Under the pieces are notes generated by a model that did not search any database, had not been told where the DNA came from, and worked only from the letters and a program-made list of their open reading frames with translations. Below are positions 51,615 to 60,792 of a DNA stretch of 64,000 nt, in pieces. Both the position numbers and the translations under genes were made by a program. Within the stretch, counting starts at the first letter, position 1, and every line of letters begins with the position of its first letter. Origin of the DNA: an uncultured Christensenellaceae bacterium (GTDB lineage: Bacteria > Bacillota > Clostridia > Christensenellales > Pumilibacteraceae); assembly GCA_910587595.1 (NCBI GenBank), contig CAJULQ010000005.1, positions 8,941 to 72,940 of the forward strand, read 5' to 3'.

Positions 51615-51926
51615 GTGGATGCACAATTAAAAAAAGGACTTCTCGAAGTGTGCGTGTTGGTTTCTCTCAAAAAAGAGGAAAGCTACGGTTACAAGATCAT
51701 AAGCGACATTTCGCCGTATATCGAGATCAGCGAAAGCACGCTGTATCCCATACTCAAGCGGCTGGAAGCCACGGGATGTTTGACCACGCGAACCAAGGAG
51801 CACAACGGACGACTGCGCAAGTATTACATGATCACCGAGGCGGGCAAGCGCAAGATCCGAGAATCGATAGTCGATCTCAACGATCTCAAGCGAGTATACG
51901 ACTATATATATCGGGAGGGTATTTGA
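51615..51926 (+). CDS. PadR-family transcriptional regulator
   Basis: A 103-residue winged-helix regulator: LKKGLLEVCVLVSLKKEESYGYKI, then the recognition region ISESTLYPILKRLEATG and the wing GRLRKYYMITEAGK. GTG 51615 with AAAGGAGGG is the start. It leads an operon with a HAAS protein and a DUF4097 protein, a set found widely in Firmicutes and linked to envelope-stress control. Probably self-repressing via the palindrome upstream. Confidence 0.92.
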   Translation: MDAQLKKGLLEVCVLVSLKKEESYGYKIISDISPYIEISESTLYPILKRLEATGCLTTRTKEHNGRLRKYYMITEAGKRKIRESIVDLNDLKRVYDYIYREGI

Positions 51927-51948
51927 ATGAAGACGGAGGAGAAAAACC

Positions 51949-52650
51949 ATGACAAAATATGAATGGGAATCGGAGCTGAAAAAGAATATACACCGATTGC
52001 CCGTCGACGAGATCAGCCGCATCATGGAATATTACGACGAATTGTTTGCCGATAAGATCGAGCGGGGCTATAACGAGTGTGAGATCATCGGGCAGTTCGG
52101 CAATCCCGTGGACGTGGCAGACAAGATCTTGGCCGACTACGAGGGCGCGACGGCGCAAGCGCCGCAAACGCCCACGCCCGCGCCCGCGCTTGCGGACACA
52201 CCGGCCGAGCCCATACAAAAAGGGCAAGAAACGCCCGTGCCTACGCCCGTGCCCGCGGCGGTCGCCGTGCCACCGCCCGCCAAACAGAGCGGCGGTTTGC
52301 GAAGCGAACGCGCCATCATTTTGGCCGTTGTAACGGTGTTTACCGGATTTTTGCCTATTATTTTGTTCGGCACGGTATGGATCGTGGCGGCGGCTTTGGT
52401 GGTAAGCGGCGCGGCGTGCGCCTTGGGCGGCGTGGCCGGATCCATTCTTACCGTTATCACCGTGTTTCGTGAAACGCTGGGCGTAGGACTTGCGCAAATA
52501 GGCATGTGTTTGGCGGTGGCCGGCATGGGCGTGGTGCTCACGACGGCATGCGTGGCGGGCATGCGACTGTTGGCCAAAGGCACGGCATGGATATTCCGCG
52601 CCGCAAAGCGGTGGCTGTATCCCGTGCAAAAATCGGAGGTGAAAGCATGA
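51949..52650 (+). CDS. HAAS/DUF1700-type membrane protein
   Basis: A 233-residue protein. The N-terminal 65 residues (YEWESELKKNIHRLP, then IMEYYDELFADKIERG and IIGQFGNPVDVADKIL) are a HAAS domain. A Pro/Ala/Thr-rich linker follows, then about three to four membrane helices (from about residue 122). HAAS proteins partner PadR regulators. It overlaps the next gene by ATGA. Confidence 0.88.
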   Translation: MTKYEWESELKKNIHRLPVDEISRIMEYYDELFADKIERGYNECEIIGQFGNPVDVADKILADYEGATAQAPQTPTPAPALADTPAEPIQKGQETPVPTPVPAAVAVPPPAKQSGGLRSERAIILAVVTVFTGFLPIILFGTVWIVAAALVVSGAACALGGVAGSILTVITVFRETLGVGLAQIGMCLAVAGMGVVLTTACVAGMRLLAKGTAWIFRAAKRWLYPVQKSEVKA

Positions 52651-53597
52651 GTGCGAACAATAACGAGCCGACCAAAACGGCAAACGATAAAAAGAAGATG
52701 CGTATAAAAAAAGGGCTGTTTGCGGGCGGTATGGTATTTTTGTTGGGCGTTTTGCTGTTCGTGGCGGGCATGAGCGCTTTGGATTGGGACTTTTATAAAT
52801 TAGACACCACCACGTACACGGCCAAGAGTTTTGCGCCCGCGCCCGAACAAACGGTGACGCGCGTGGAACTCGACGTGGATTCTTTCCCCGTAACGGTGAC
52901 GGTGGGCGATGCGTTGGCGCTATCTTACTTCGAGGCCGGCGATTCGAACGTATCCGTTACGTGCGAGGACGGCGTGCTGAAAGTAAAAGAAGATTACACG
53001 TATCGCTTTATGAAAAACAGTTGGTTCAACTTCGGACGCTTAAAGCGCAAATACGAACTTACGTTGCCGCAAGGCGTGGAGATCGTTTTGGTGGGATCGA
53101 GCGGTGACGTAACGCTGAACGGCTTGCAATTGGGCGATCTGGCGGTAAATTCGGCCAACCTCGATCTCATACTTCGTGATTGCACGTTTCAAAGCTTGAC
53201 GGTCGAATCGGCCAATGCCGACATAGAACTGTATAACTGCACGGGCGGCAAGGTGTCGGCAGAGGGCGTCAATCTCGATTTCGAGGCGCAAGGGTGCGCG
53301 TTTGCCTCGCTGTATGTTAAGGGCACCAACGCCGACGTGGAATTGGTGGACGTGACGGCGCCCGCTATGGAAATACGGGGTACCAACGCCGACTTTGCGC
53401 TCGAAAACATTCGCACGGACGCGCTCACCGTGCACGGCACCAACTTGGACGCCGACATTTTTATCGACGGCGCCAAAGCGGACTACACCATCGAAACGAG
53501 CGGGCGGGACTTGCCTGCCGAACAGACGGGCGCCACCGACAAACGCATCAAGCTGTCGGGCACCAACAACGACGTGAAGCTCAAGTTTGCGGCCTAA
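52647..53597 (+). CDS. DUF4097 beta-helix membrane-anchored protein
   Basis: A 316-residue protein from ATG 52647. One membrane helix (near 30-53) is followed by a repetitive beta-rich part with GTNADVELVDV, GTNADFALENI, GTNLDADIFID and GTNNDVKLKF, a right-handed beta-helix typical of the DUF4097 (putative adhesin) family. It is the last gene of the PadR-HAAS-DUF4097 operon. Its role is probably in envelope-stress sensing. Confidence 0.88.
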   Translation: MSANNNEPTKTANDKKKMRIKKGLFAGGMVFLLGVLLFVAGMSALDWDFYKLDTTTYTAKSFAPAPEQTVTRVELDVDSFPVTVTVGDALALSYFEAGDSNVSVTCEDGVLKVKEDYTYRFMKNSWFNFGRLKRKYELTLPQGVEIVLVGSSGDVTLNGLQLGDLAVNSANLDLILRDCTFQSLTVESANADIELYNCTGGKVSAEGVNLDFEAQGCAFASLYVKGTNADVELVDVTAPAMEIRGTNADFALENIRTDALTVHGTNLDADIFIDGAKADYTIETSGRDLPAEQTGATDKRIKLSGTNNDVKLKFAA

Positions 53598-53614
53598 GCG
53601 AACAAAAAAACAAC

Positions 53615-53645
53615 AGCGACGGACGGTATCTTTCCGCCGCTTTTT
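53615..53645 (+). terminator. Terminator of the PadR operon
   Basis: AGCGACGG and CCGCCGCT pair with one mismatch across 11 nt, followed by TTTTTGTTTG. Confidence 0.75.
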
Positions 53646-53673
53646 GTTTGCTTGCGCGTCCGTACAAAAAAAG

Positions 53674-53702
53674 TTGCATTATTCGGGCGGTTGGTGTATA
53701 CT
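53674..53702 (+). promoter_or_regulatory. Promoter of the esterase/ABC-F pair
   Basis: TTGCAT (53674-53679), 17 nt, TATACT (53697-53702); a normal 30-nt leader with GGGGAGAG follows. Confidence 0.75.
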
Positions 53703-53732
53703 TAGCGGGAACCGATCGGGGAGAGAAAGAAT

Positions 53733-54518
53733 ATGCGATACGAAACAATAAAGATCACGGCGGGCGAGTATGCGGGCGAACTGACGGCGTACGAACACAC
53801 GGCGTCGGCCGCGCTGTCTTGCCCAAACCGTCCGGCATTGCTGGTGTTGCCGGGCGGCGGTTACGGCATGTGCTCGGAACGAGAGAGCGAGCCTATCGCG
53901 CTTGAATTTTTCAATCGCGGCTACAACGCGTATGTGCTCGTATATCCGTGCGCGCCCGCACGGTATCCCGCGCAGCTTTGCGTGGCGGCGGCGGCTATGG
54001 ACTGCATTCGCAAACGCGTCCGAAACGGCAACACGGATAACAAAAAAGTGTTTGCCGCGGGCTTTTCGGCGGGCGGGCATTTGTGCGCGTGTCTTGCCAA
54101 CTGTCCCGAAAATTTTGCGCCCGTGCAAAAGTATAACTATCGCCCCGACGGCATACTGCTCGGCTATCCCGTGATCGGCGGCGAACCTACGCACGGGGGT
54201 AGTTTTTACAATCTGTTGGGCGGCAAACCGACGGGCGACACGGCGTGGCTGGATTTGCACACGTCGGTGCGCGCGGACAATCCGCCCGCATTTATTTGGG
54301 CGACGGCCGACGACCAAGCCGTGCCCGTAGTCAATTCGTTGCGATACGCCGCGGCCTATGCCCGAAACAACTTGCGTTTTGCACTGCATATCTACCCGAA
54401 AGGTCCGCACGGCTTGAGTTTGGCCGACGCGCGCACGAGCGGCGGCGATCCCGCGCAAGAAAACGGCGAGATCGCGCAATGGGTGGATATGGCCGACACG
54501 TTTATGCGGAGCATATAA
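53733..54518 (+). CDS. Alpha/beta-hydrolase, acetylesterase-like (BD-FAE/Axe type)
   Basis: A 261-residue hydrolase. The oxyanion segment is LPGGGYGMCSERE, the nucleophile serine sits in GFSAGGHLCACLA, and a likely Asp (TADDQAVPV) and His (KGPHGLSLA) complete the triad. The family deacetylates carbohydrates such as xylan or cephalosporin-like esters. No signal peptide. Four bases separate it from the ABC-F gene. Confidence 0.85.
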   Translation: MRYETIKITAGEYAGELTAYEHTASAALSCPNRPALLVLPGGGYGMCSERESEPIALEFFNRGYNAYVLVYPCAPARYPAQLCVAAAAMDCIRKRVRNGNTDNKKVFAAGFSAGGHLCACLANCPENFAPVQKYNYRPDGILLGYPVIGGEPTHGGSFYNLLGGKPTGDTAWLDLHTSVRADNPPAFIWATADDQAVPVVNSLRYAAAYARNNLRFALHIYPKGPHGLSLADARTSGGDPAQENGEIAQWVDMADTFMRSI

Positions 54519-54522
54519 CCTT

Positions 54523-56070
54523 ATGGCAATTTTAGAGATCAAAAATTTGAGCCACACGTTCGACGGCAAGCCGCTGTTTGCGCATGCCGACGTTTCGGTG
54601 AACAACGGCGAGCACGTGGGCATCGTGGGGCTGAACGGCGCGGGCAAAACCACGTTTATCAACATTATATCGGGCAAACTGCCGCAAGACGAAGGCGAAG
54701 TAAAATGGATGGGCGGGTGTAAGCGCGGCTATCTCGATCAGCACGCCGACATCGACCGCGCCAAGACGGTGATGGAATATTTGCGCGACGCGTTTGTCGA
54801 TCTGTATGCCGAAAACGAGCGCATGGAAAACATGTATGCCGAAATGGGAGACATACAAGACCCCGACGAATTGGACCGCCGCATCGGCAAAGCCAACAAG
54901 ATTCTCGAACGCTTGACGGACGCGGGCTTTTTCGAGCTGGACGCCACCATAAAGCGGGTGGCGGGCGGCTTGGGCATTGCCGCGCTGGGGTACGACACGG
55001 TGATCGGCACGCTGTCGGGCGGGCAACGCGCCAAACTGATGTTGGCGCGACTGCTACTTGAACAACCCGACGTGATGTTACTCGATGAGCCCACCAACTT
55101 TTTGGACATAGAGCACATCGAGTGGCTCACCGAATATCTCAACTCGGTAAAAAAGACGTTTATGGTGATAAGCCACGACACCGCGTTTTTAGACAAGGTG
55201 TGCAAGTTCATCGTTTCCATAGAAAACGGATCTATCAAAAAATACGGCGGCAACTACACCACGTATATCGCGCAAGCCGAACAAAACGCCAAGCAGTATG
55301 AAGAGAGCTACCGCCGCCAGCAAGAAGAAATAAAGCGCATGGAAGATTATATTGCGCGCAACAAGGCGCGGGCGGCCACGGCGGGCATGGCCAACAGTCG
55401 CAAAAAAATGCTCGACCGCATGGAAAAGCTGGATAAGCCGAGCGTGATATACGACGCGCAGTTTTCCTTTCCGTGCGAAGTGTTGCACACGCGCGACATG
55501 CTAAACGTCGACCGCCTTTTGATAGGGTATACCTCCCCCTTGTTGCCGCCCATAAATCTGCACGTAGAGGGCGACACCAAACTGTGGATCCGCGGCACCA
55601 ACGGTATCGGCAAAACAACGCTCATAAAAACGTTGATGGGGCTGTTGCCGCCAAAGGGCGGCGCCTATGCGTTGCACCCGTTTATGAAAGCGGGGTATAT
55701 CGAGCAAGATTTCGACTTCGGCGGGCGGGCGCAAAACGCCATGGGGTATCTTTCGGAGATCTACCCGCGGTTGCAACCCAAAGACTTGCGGGAAAAGCTG
55801 AGCAAAGCGGGCATTAAAAACGACTTGTGCACCAAGCCCATCAAAGAGCTTTCGGGCGGCGAGCAAGTGCGCGTGAAACTGTGCGTGCTCATGCAAAAAA
55901 CCACCAACATTCTGTTGTTGGACGAGCCCACCAACCATTTGGACGTGCGCGCCAAAGAATCGCTCAAAAAGGCGCTGTGCGAATACAAGGGCGCCATCGT
56001 GCTTGTAAGCCACGAACGCGAATTTGCCGAAGCGGTGTGCGACAAGGTGTTCGATATAAAAAACGCGTAA
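54523..56070 (+). CDS. ABC-F family ATPase (ribosome-associated)
   Basis: A 515-residue protein with two ABC cassettes and no membrane helices. Walker A GLNGAGKTT and GTNGIGKTT; signatures LSGGQRAKL and LSGGEQVRV; Walker B DEPTNFLD and DEPTNHLD. Between them is a charged coiled linker (KQYEESYRRQQEEIKRMEDY) of the P-site tRNA interaction type. ABC-F proteins act on ribosomes in translation rescue or drug protection. No resistance subclass can be assigned. Confidence 0.9.
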   Translation: MAILEIKNLSHTFDGKPLFAHADVSVNNGEHVGIVGLNGAGKTTFINIISGKLPQDEGEVKWMGGCKRGYLDQHADIDRAKTVMEYLRDAFVDLYAENERMENMYAEMGDIQDPDELDRRIGKANKILERLTDAGFFELDATIKRVAGGLGIAALGYDTVIGTLSGGQRAKLMLARLLLEQPDVMLLDEPTNFLDIEHIEWLTEYLNSVKKTFMVISHDTAFLDKVCKFIVSIENGSIKKYGGNYTTYIAQAEQNAKQYEESYRRQQEEIKRMEDYIARNKARAATAGMANSRKKMLDRMEKLDKPSVIYDAQFSFPCEVLHTRDMLNVDRLLIGYTSPLLPPINLHVEGDTKLWIRGTNGIGKTTLIKTLMGLLPPKGGAYALHPFMKAGYIEQDFDFGGRAQNAMGYLSEIYPRLQPKDLREKLSKAGIKNDLCTKPIKELSGGEQVRVKLCVLMQKTTNILLLDEPTNHLDVRAKESLKKALCEYKGAIVLVSHEREFAEAVCDKVFDIKNA

Positions 56071-56135
56071 AGCGCGGCCAAATAAAATAACAAACATTGC
56101 GTGCCGCTTGCGGCGCGCGCGCATACACTGGCAGT

Positions 56136-57029
56136 ATGGATGAACAATACCGCCTTACAATCATTCGCCGCGTGGGCGTGCTTTCCATTATAGCCAACGT
56201 ATTGCTGTTGGGCGTGAAAGCCGCGGCCGCTTTTTTGACCGGTTCCCGCTCCATGGCGGGCGACTTCGTGCACACGCTTTCGGACGTGGCCACCACCGTG
56301 GTCATGCTGATAGGATGCGCCATGGCGGCCAAGCGGGCGGACGAGGCGCACCCCTACGGGCACGAAAAATTGGAATACGTGGCGGCTATTTTGCTTGGTG
56401 CGGCGTTGGCCTTTACGGGGTTGGAAGTGGCGCGCGGCGGCGTTACTTCGCTGCGCACGGGCGGCGCGCCCATCGAGCGGGGCAAGTTAGCCCTCTTGGC
56501 GGCGGCTTTGAGCATTGCGGTAAAAGAGGGCATGTTTTGGATCACGCGGCATTACGCCGTAAAAACGGGCAGCGGCGCGCTCAAAGCGGACGCGTGGCAC
56601 CACCGCAGCGACGCGCTTTCTTCGGTGGGCAGTTTGGCGGGTGTGTGGTGCGCCGTGGCGGGGTATCCGCGCGGCGACGGCGTGGGGGCTATAGCGATCG
56701 GCGGCATGATCGTTTTGGCGGGTGCGGGCGTGGCCTATCGGGCGGCGGCGCATGTAGACGACCACGCCGCATGGGACGCGCCGCTGTCCGTCATGCTGTC
56801 GGCGGCGAGCGATGTGGACGGCGTGATCGAGGCACGCGTGGTGCGCACCCGCATGCACGGCGGCGTTTTTTATGCCGAAATGATCGTGCGGGTAGACGCC
56901 GCGCAAACGGTGGCGCAAGCGTATGCCGTTGCCCGCGCCGTGCACGACATAGTGGAGGCGCGCGTGCCCGAATGCAAACATATCACGGTGAACGTGGAAC
57001 CGCACGTCGCGGACGCGTCCGAGCATTAA
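56136..57029 (+). CDS. Cation diffusion facilitator (metal efflux)
   Basis: A 297-residue CDF antiporter from ATG 56136. The metal site is HTLSDVATT and HHRSDALSS on helices 2 and 5; HPYGHEKLEYVAA follows helix 2. About six helices precede a cytoplasmic C-terminal ferredoxin-like domain (near VEARVVRTRMHGG). It exports Zn, Mn or Fe; the metal is not determined. A possible -10 (TACACT, 56124-56129) is only six bases from the ATG. Confidence 0.88.
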   Translation: MDEQYRLTIIRRVGVLSIIANVLLLGVKAAAAFLTGSRSMAGDFVHTLSDVATTVVMLIGCAMAAKRADEAHPYGHEKLEYVAAILLGAALAFTGLEVARGGVTSLRTGGAPIERGKLALLAAALSIAVKEGMFWITRHYAVKTGSGALKADAWHHRSDALSSVGSLAGVWCAVAGYPRGDGVGAIAIGGMIVLAGAGVAYRAAAHVDDHAAWDAPLSVMLSAASDVDGVIEARVVRTRMHGGVFYAEMIVRVDAAQTVAQAYAVARAVHDIVEARVPECKHITVNVEPHVADASEH

Positions 57030-57066
57030 AAAAGGCGGCTCTCCCGCATTAGGAGAGCCGCCTTTT
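57030..57066. terminator. Bidirectional terminator between cation exporter and spoVG
   Basis: AAAAGGCGGCTCTCC and GGAGAGCCGCCTTTT pair across CGCATTA. Confidence 0.9.
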
Positions 57067-57091
57067 GTGCGTGTTTATTATTTACTGCCGG

Positions 57092-57373
57092 TTACTGCGC
57101 TTGCTGTTCGGCTTGTTTTCTGGCCTTGTGGAACTCGGCCAATACGATCTCGCGCAGTTTTTCGCGCGTTTCGGTGTTCAACGGATGCACGATGTCTTTG
57201 AATTCGCCGGTGGGCGTTTTTTTGCTGGGCATGGCAATGAAATAATCGTCCGCCCCTTCGATGATCTTTACGTCGTGGATCACGAAACAATCGTCGATTG
57301 TGATCGATGCAACGCCCTTAAGTTTGCCTTCGTCGGATTTGACCAACCGAATGCGCGTTTCTGTTATGTTCAT
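57092..57373 (-). CDS. spoVG: SpoVG, RNA/DNA-binding regulator
   Basis: A 93-residue SpoVG, close to the normal length. The conserved IRLVKSDEGKLKGVASITID and FIAMPSKKTPTGEFKDIVHP give the family match. SpoVG is a site-specific nucleic-acid-binding regulator of sporulation, cell division and virulence in Firmicutes. The ribosome site is AGAGAGGG. Confidence 0.97.
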   Translation of the reverse strand: MNITETRIRLVKSDEGKLKGVASITIDDCFVIHDVKIIEGADDYFIAMPSKKTPTGEFKDIVHPLNTETREKLREIVLAEFHKARKQAEQQAQ

Positions 57374-57416
57374 TTCCCTCTCTGACCCCTTCGTATAAAA
57401 TTTTTACCTTACCGAT

Positions 57417-57445
57417 AGTATACACCATTTTTTGGTTTTTGGCAA
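57417..57445 (-). promoter_or_regulatory. Promoter of spoVG
   Basis: On the minus strand TTGCCA (57445-57440), 17 nt, TATACT (57422-57417). This looks like a housekeeping-sigma site; the sigma-H site of Bacillus was not seen. Confidence 0.65.
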
Positions 57446-57605
57446 TGTTTTTTTGCAAAATTCTCGGCCGATTTACCCGAAATTTGTTGCATCGGGGGCA
57501 AAAGCGACCGTTTTTTGCCCGATTTGGGCGCAAAAAAGAGCGGAAGGGGAGAAAAACGCACCAATTGCGGGCGGCGTGAATACAGTAGAGTGTGAGGGAA
57601 ACAGT

Positions 57606-58889
57606 ATGAACATTCATTTTATCGGGTGCGCGGGCGCCAGTATGCGGGGGCTTATGCGCATAGCGGAACACGAAGGCGCGCGGGTGTCGGGATCCGATCT
57701 CAGCCTGTGCGGCCACGACGCATCGTTTGTTACGGGCGCCGATCTGGCGGTGTATTCGTCCGCCGTGCCCGCCGACAATCCCGAAATTACATACGCCGCC
57801 CAACACGGCATACCGCTTATGTCGCGCGCCCAATTTTTGGGGCAGACGGCGGCGCGCTACGGCACGGTGATCGCGGTGGCGGGCAGTCACGGCAAAACCA
57901 CCGCCACGGCCATGTTGGGGTGTATCTTTGCGCCTTTTGACGCCACCGTGCATTTGGGCGGCGAATATTGCGCGCGCAACGAGCGCATAACCGATGTATT
58001 CGGCAAGCGGTATTTTATCACCGAGGCGTGCGAATACCGCCGCAACTTTTTGTATTTGGCGCCGCGGGTAAGCGTGGTGCTCAACGTGGAGTTGGACCAC
58101 ACCGATTATTACCGCGATCTCAACGACATAACGAGCGCGTTTTCGGTGTTTTCGCAAAGCGCCGCCTTGCGCGTGCTGTGCGGCGACGATCAAAACAGCC
58201 GCCCGTTGCGCGTGGGCAAGTTTGTGGATTTCGGCTTTGAGGAGCATTGCGTGTTCCGCGCCGCGGACGTGCGACCCATGCGCGGCGGCACGCGGTTCGT
58301 GCTGTTGTACCGCGGGCGCGTGCTGGGCGAGATCGAACTGAACGTGCCGGGGCGGCACAACGTGTATAACGCGTTGGCGGCGGCCGCCGTCGCCCTCGGC
58401 GTGGGGCTACCCTTTGCCGCCGTGCGCGACGGGTTGCGCTCGTACGGCGGCGTAAAGCGGCGGTTGGAAAAGTTGGGCGCCATCGGCTCGTGCGACGTGT
58501 TCACCGACTATGCGCACCACCCGCGCGAGATCGAAAGCACGTTGCGCTGTCTGCGCGAGGCGGGGTATGAAAGGATCGGCGCGGCGTTCGAGCCGCACAC
58601 GTTCAGCCGCACCCGCTCGCTTTTGGACGCGTTCGCTGAGGCCTTGCTGCCCGCCGACGATCTGTTGCTCGGCGAGATCTATCCCGCGCGCGAGCAGCCT
58701 ATCTGCGGCGTGAGCGGGCAATTGCTGTGCCGCCGCTTGCTGGACGCGGGCAAACCCACGCGCTGTTTTCCCACCTTTTTTCAGCTCAACGAGGCGGCGC
58801 GCGTTTGCATGGCGCGCAACGACGCCTTTGTGTATATGGGCGCGGGCACCATCGATATAGCCGCCCGCCGTCTGTTTTGTTGCGATTGA
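57606..58889 (+). CDS. murC: UDP-N-acetylmuramate-L-alanine ligase-like
   Basis: A 427-residue Mur ligase from ATG 57606 (GAGGGAA upstream). It has an N-terminal Rossmann-type FIGCAGASMRGLM, ATP loop GSHGKTT (93-99), a central EACEYRRNFL and a C-terminal DYAHHPREI. MurC adds L-alanine to UDP-MurNAc. Motifs fit MurC rather than MurD, E or F. It lacks a division-gene neighbourhood, and a second MurC elsewhere cannot be excluded. Confidence 0.85.
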   Translation: MNIHFIGCAGASMRGLMRIAEHEGARVSGSDLSLCGHDASFVTGADLAVYSSAVPADNPEITYAAQHGIPLMSRAQFLGQTAARYGTVIAVAGSHGKTTATAMLGCIFAPFDATVHLGGEYCARNERITDVFGKRYFITEACEYRRNFLYLAPRVSVVLNVELDHTDYYRDLNDITSAFSVFSQSAALRVLCGDDQNSRPLRVGKFVDFGFEEHCVFRAADVRPMRGGTRFVLLYRGRVLGEIELNVPGRHNVYNALAAAAVALGVGLPFAAVRDGLRSYGGVKRRLEKLGAIGSCDVFTDYAHHPREIESTLRCLREAGYERIGAAFEPHTFSRTRSLLDAFAEALLPADDLLLGEIYPAREQPICGVSGQLLCRRLLDAGKPTRCFPTFFQLNEAARVCMARNDAFVYMGAGTIDIAARRLFCCD

Positions 58890-58890
58890 A

Positions 58891-58929
58891 AAAAATACGT
58901 TGCCCGCGTTCAAAACGGACAACGTATTT
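58891..58929. terminator. Terminator between murC and the PHP gene
   Basis: AAATACGTTG..CCG and CGG..CAACGTATTT pair across CGTTCAAAA with one internal mismatch. It reaches into the end of the convergent PHP gene. Confidence 0.8.
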
Positions 58930-59698
58930 CTCGGCCGTGCTCGATCACGGTTTGCTCGGCAACGCCCGCGTCGGCGGCCAAACGCTTGGCGGCGGCGTAG
59001 TTGCGGCATAGATCTTTGGGGTCGTGCGCGTCGGAGGCAAAACAGAGTTTGCGTCCGCCCAATGCGGCGTAGCGAAGCACGAGCGCGCGTTCGGGCAAGG
59101 TGCCCAGCCACGGCTTGCGGCAGCTTGTGTTGATCTCCAAAATTTTGCCGCGCTTTATGATCTCTTGCAATATCGCGTCCGTTTGCGCGGCGTGGTCGCT
59201 GTGTAAAAACGCGTCGAAGGGCGCATTGCGACACACGTAGCCGATATGCCCCACGGCGTGGTATTCATACGGCGCGTTTAGGCTTTCGCGCACCGCGTCG
59301 AGATAGAGAGCGTAGGCCTCGCGCGCCGATTTGTCCGCAAAATATTGCGGGAACCAACAGTCGGACGCGCCCACTTGGTGCACGGAGTTGATCACGTAGT
59401 CGGGGCGATACCGGGCGATGAGCGCTTTGTTGTCCGCCTTGTTTTGGGGCGTGTAGCCCACTTCCAGCCCCGCGCCCACATATATCTTGTGGGCATACTT
59501 GGCTTGCAGTTGTCGCACGCACGCGAAATAGGCGGGCAGATCCACGGGCGCAAAGTCGGGGTGGCAATAGTGTAAGTCTACGTGCTCGGTGAAAACAACG
59601 TGCCGCATGCCGCGCGCTATCGCGGCAAGCACAAACGCTTCGGGGTCGCCGTTGCCGTCGGGCGAGAAACGGGTGTGTATATGATTGTCCGCCGTCAT
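58910..59698 (-). CDS. PHP-family phosphatase, histidinol-phosphatase (HisJ)-like
   Basis: A 262-residue PHP enzyme. Metal ligands lie in DNHIHTRFSPDG, FTEHVDLHYCH, NSVHQVG, VGHIGY and CFASDAHD. I choose ATG 59698 because AAAAGGAG lies upstream; upstream in-frame codons precede it. It probably cleaves histidinol phosphate, but no other his gene is near, so the substrate is uncertain. Confidence 0.85.
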   Translation of the reverse strand: MTADNHIHTRFSPDGNGDPEAFVLAAIARGMRHVVFTEHVDLHYCHPDFAPVDLPAYFACVRQLQAKYAHKIYVGAGLEVGYTPQNKADNKALIARYRPDYVINSVHQVGASDCWFPQYFADKSAREAYALYLDAVRESLNAPYEYHAVGHIGYVCRNAPFDAFLHSDHAAQTDAILQEIIKRGKILEINTSCRKPWLGTLPERALVLRYAALGGRKLCFASDAHDPKDLCRNYAAAKRLAADAGVAEQTVIEHGREIRCPF

Positions 59699-59808
59699 GC
59701 GCGCAGTCTCCTTTTTCTTTTTGCCAAGTATACCACAGTTGCCGTTGGCTGTCAAACGCCGCGCGCCGTGCATAAAAGCGTTTTGTTTTGTTACAAACTA
59801 TATGCAAT

Positions 59809-60747
59809 ATGAAAAAATGTTGCATAACGGTTTGTATGTTTTTAGCGGCGCTGTGTTTGTGCGGCTTTGCCGAGGCGCCCGTCAAGTGGGTGGATTTCAA
59901 CGCAAGCGAGTGGGCGCTCAAAGAGTGTTTGCGCTACGAGCAAGAATTTTACGGCGGCGACAGCGGCTATGCGTTTGCCGACGCGGTGGCCTATCTGGCG
60001 TGCAAGAACGGCAACCGATTTTCGGTAAAGACCGATCGCAAAAATTTGGCCGCGCTTGTTAAAAAGTTGCGCGCGGGCGAAAAGTTTGCCGATCTGTACC
60101 CCAAAAGCGAGTATGCCGACTACTTGCGCACGTCGTACGGCGCGGTGCTTTCGGCCACAGTGGGCGATTATATCGACCCGCAAACGGGCGAAAGGGCGCA
60201 CGGCTTGCGTTGTCCGTTCCCGTTGGCGGCGGGGCATTGGTACAACCACTACGACGATTTCGGCAACGCGCGCAGCTACGGCTACAAGCGCCGTCACCTC
60301 GGCCACGACATCATGGGCGGCGTGGGCACGCCCATCGTGGCGGTGGAGGGCGGCACCGTTACCGAGTGCGGTTGGAACCGTTACGGCGGTTGGCGTATCG
60401 GCATACGCTCTGACGACACGTTGCGCTATTATTACTACGCGCACTTGCGCAAAGATCATCCGTTTGCCGCGGGCATGGAAACGGGCAAGCGCGTGGCGGC
60501 GGGCGACGTGATAGGGTATTTGGGCGTGACGGGGTATTCTTCCAAGGAAAACGTCAATTTGCGCTCGTGCAGTCCGCACTTGCATTTCGGATTGCAACTT
60601 ATCTTTTGCCCCGAACAAGAGTCGGGCGCCAAAGAGATCTGGGTGGATCTCTACGCGCTCACGCGCTTTTTGGCGTCTTACCGCGTGACCGCCGTAAAAG
60701 GGGACAACGGCGATTATACCGCTGCCAACCAAAGGGTGTGGGCATAG
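59809..60747 (+). CDS. Secreted M23-family metallopeptidase
   Basis: A 312-residue protein with a signal peptide (MKKCCITVCMFLAALCLCGF, cleavage near AEA). A LytM/M23 domain runs from about residue 150 to 290, with HLGHD (H163, D167) and PHLHF (H257, H259) as zinc and catalytic residues, plus YYYAHL. It cuts peptidoglycan cross-links or acts as an inactive structural homologue such as SpoIIQ. No ribosome site precedes ATG 59809. Confidence 0.85.
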   Translation: MKKCCITVCMFLAALCLCGFAEAPVKWVDFNASEWALKECLRYEQEFYGGDSGYAFADAVAYLACKNGNRFSVKTDRKNLAALVKKLRAGEKFADLYPKSEYADYLRTSYGAVLSATVGDYIDPQTGERAHGLRCPFPLAAGHWYNHYDDFGNARSYGYKRRHLGHDIMGGVGTPIVAVEGGTVTECGWNRYGGWRIGIRSDDTLRYYYYAHLRKDHPFAAGMETGKRVAAGDVIGYLGVTGYSSKENVNLRSCSPHLHFGLQLIFCPEQESGAKEIWVDLYALTRFLASYRVTAVKGDNGDYTAANQRVWA

Positions 60748-60792
60748 CAAAACCAAAGCACATACGCGCGCGTTTGCGGCATATACTACAGT

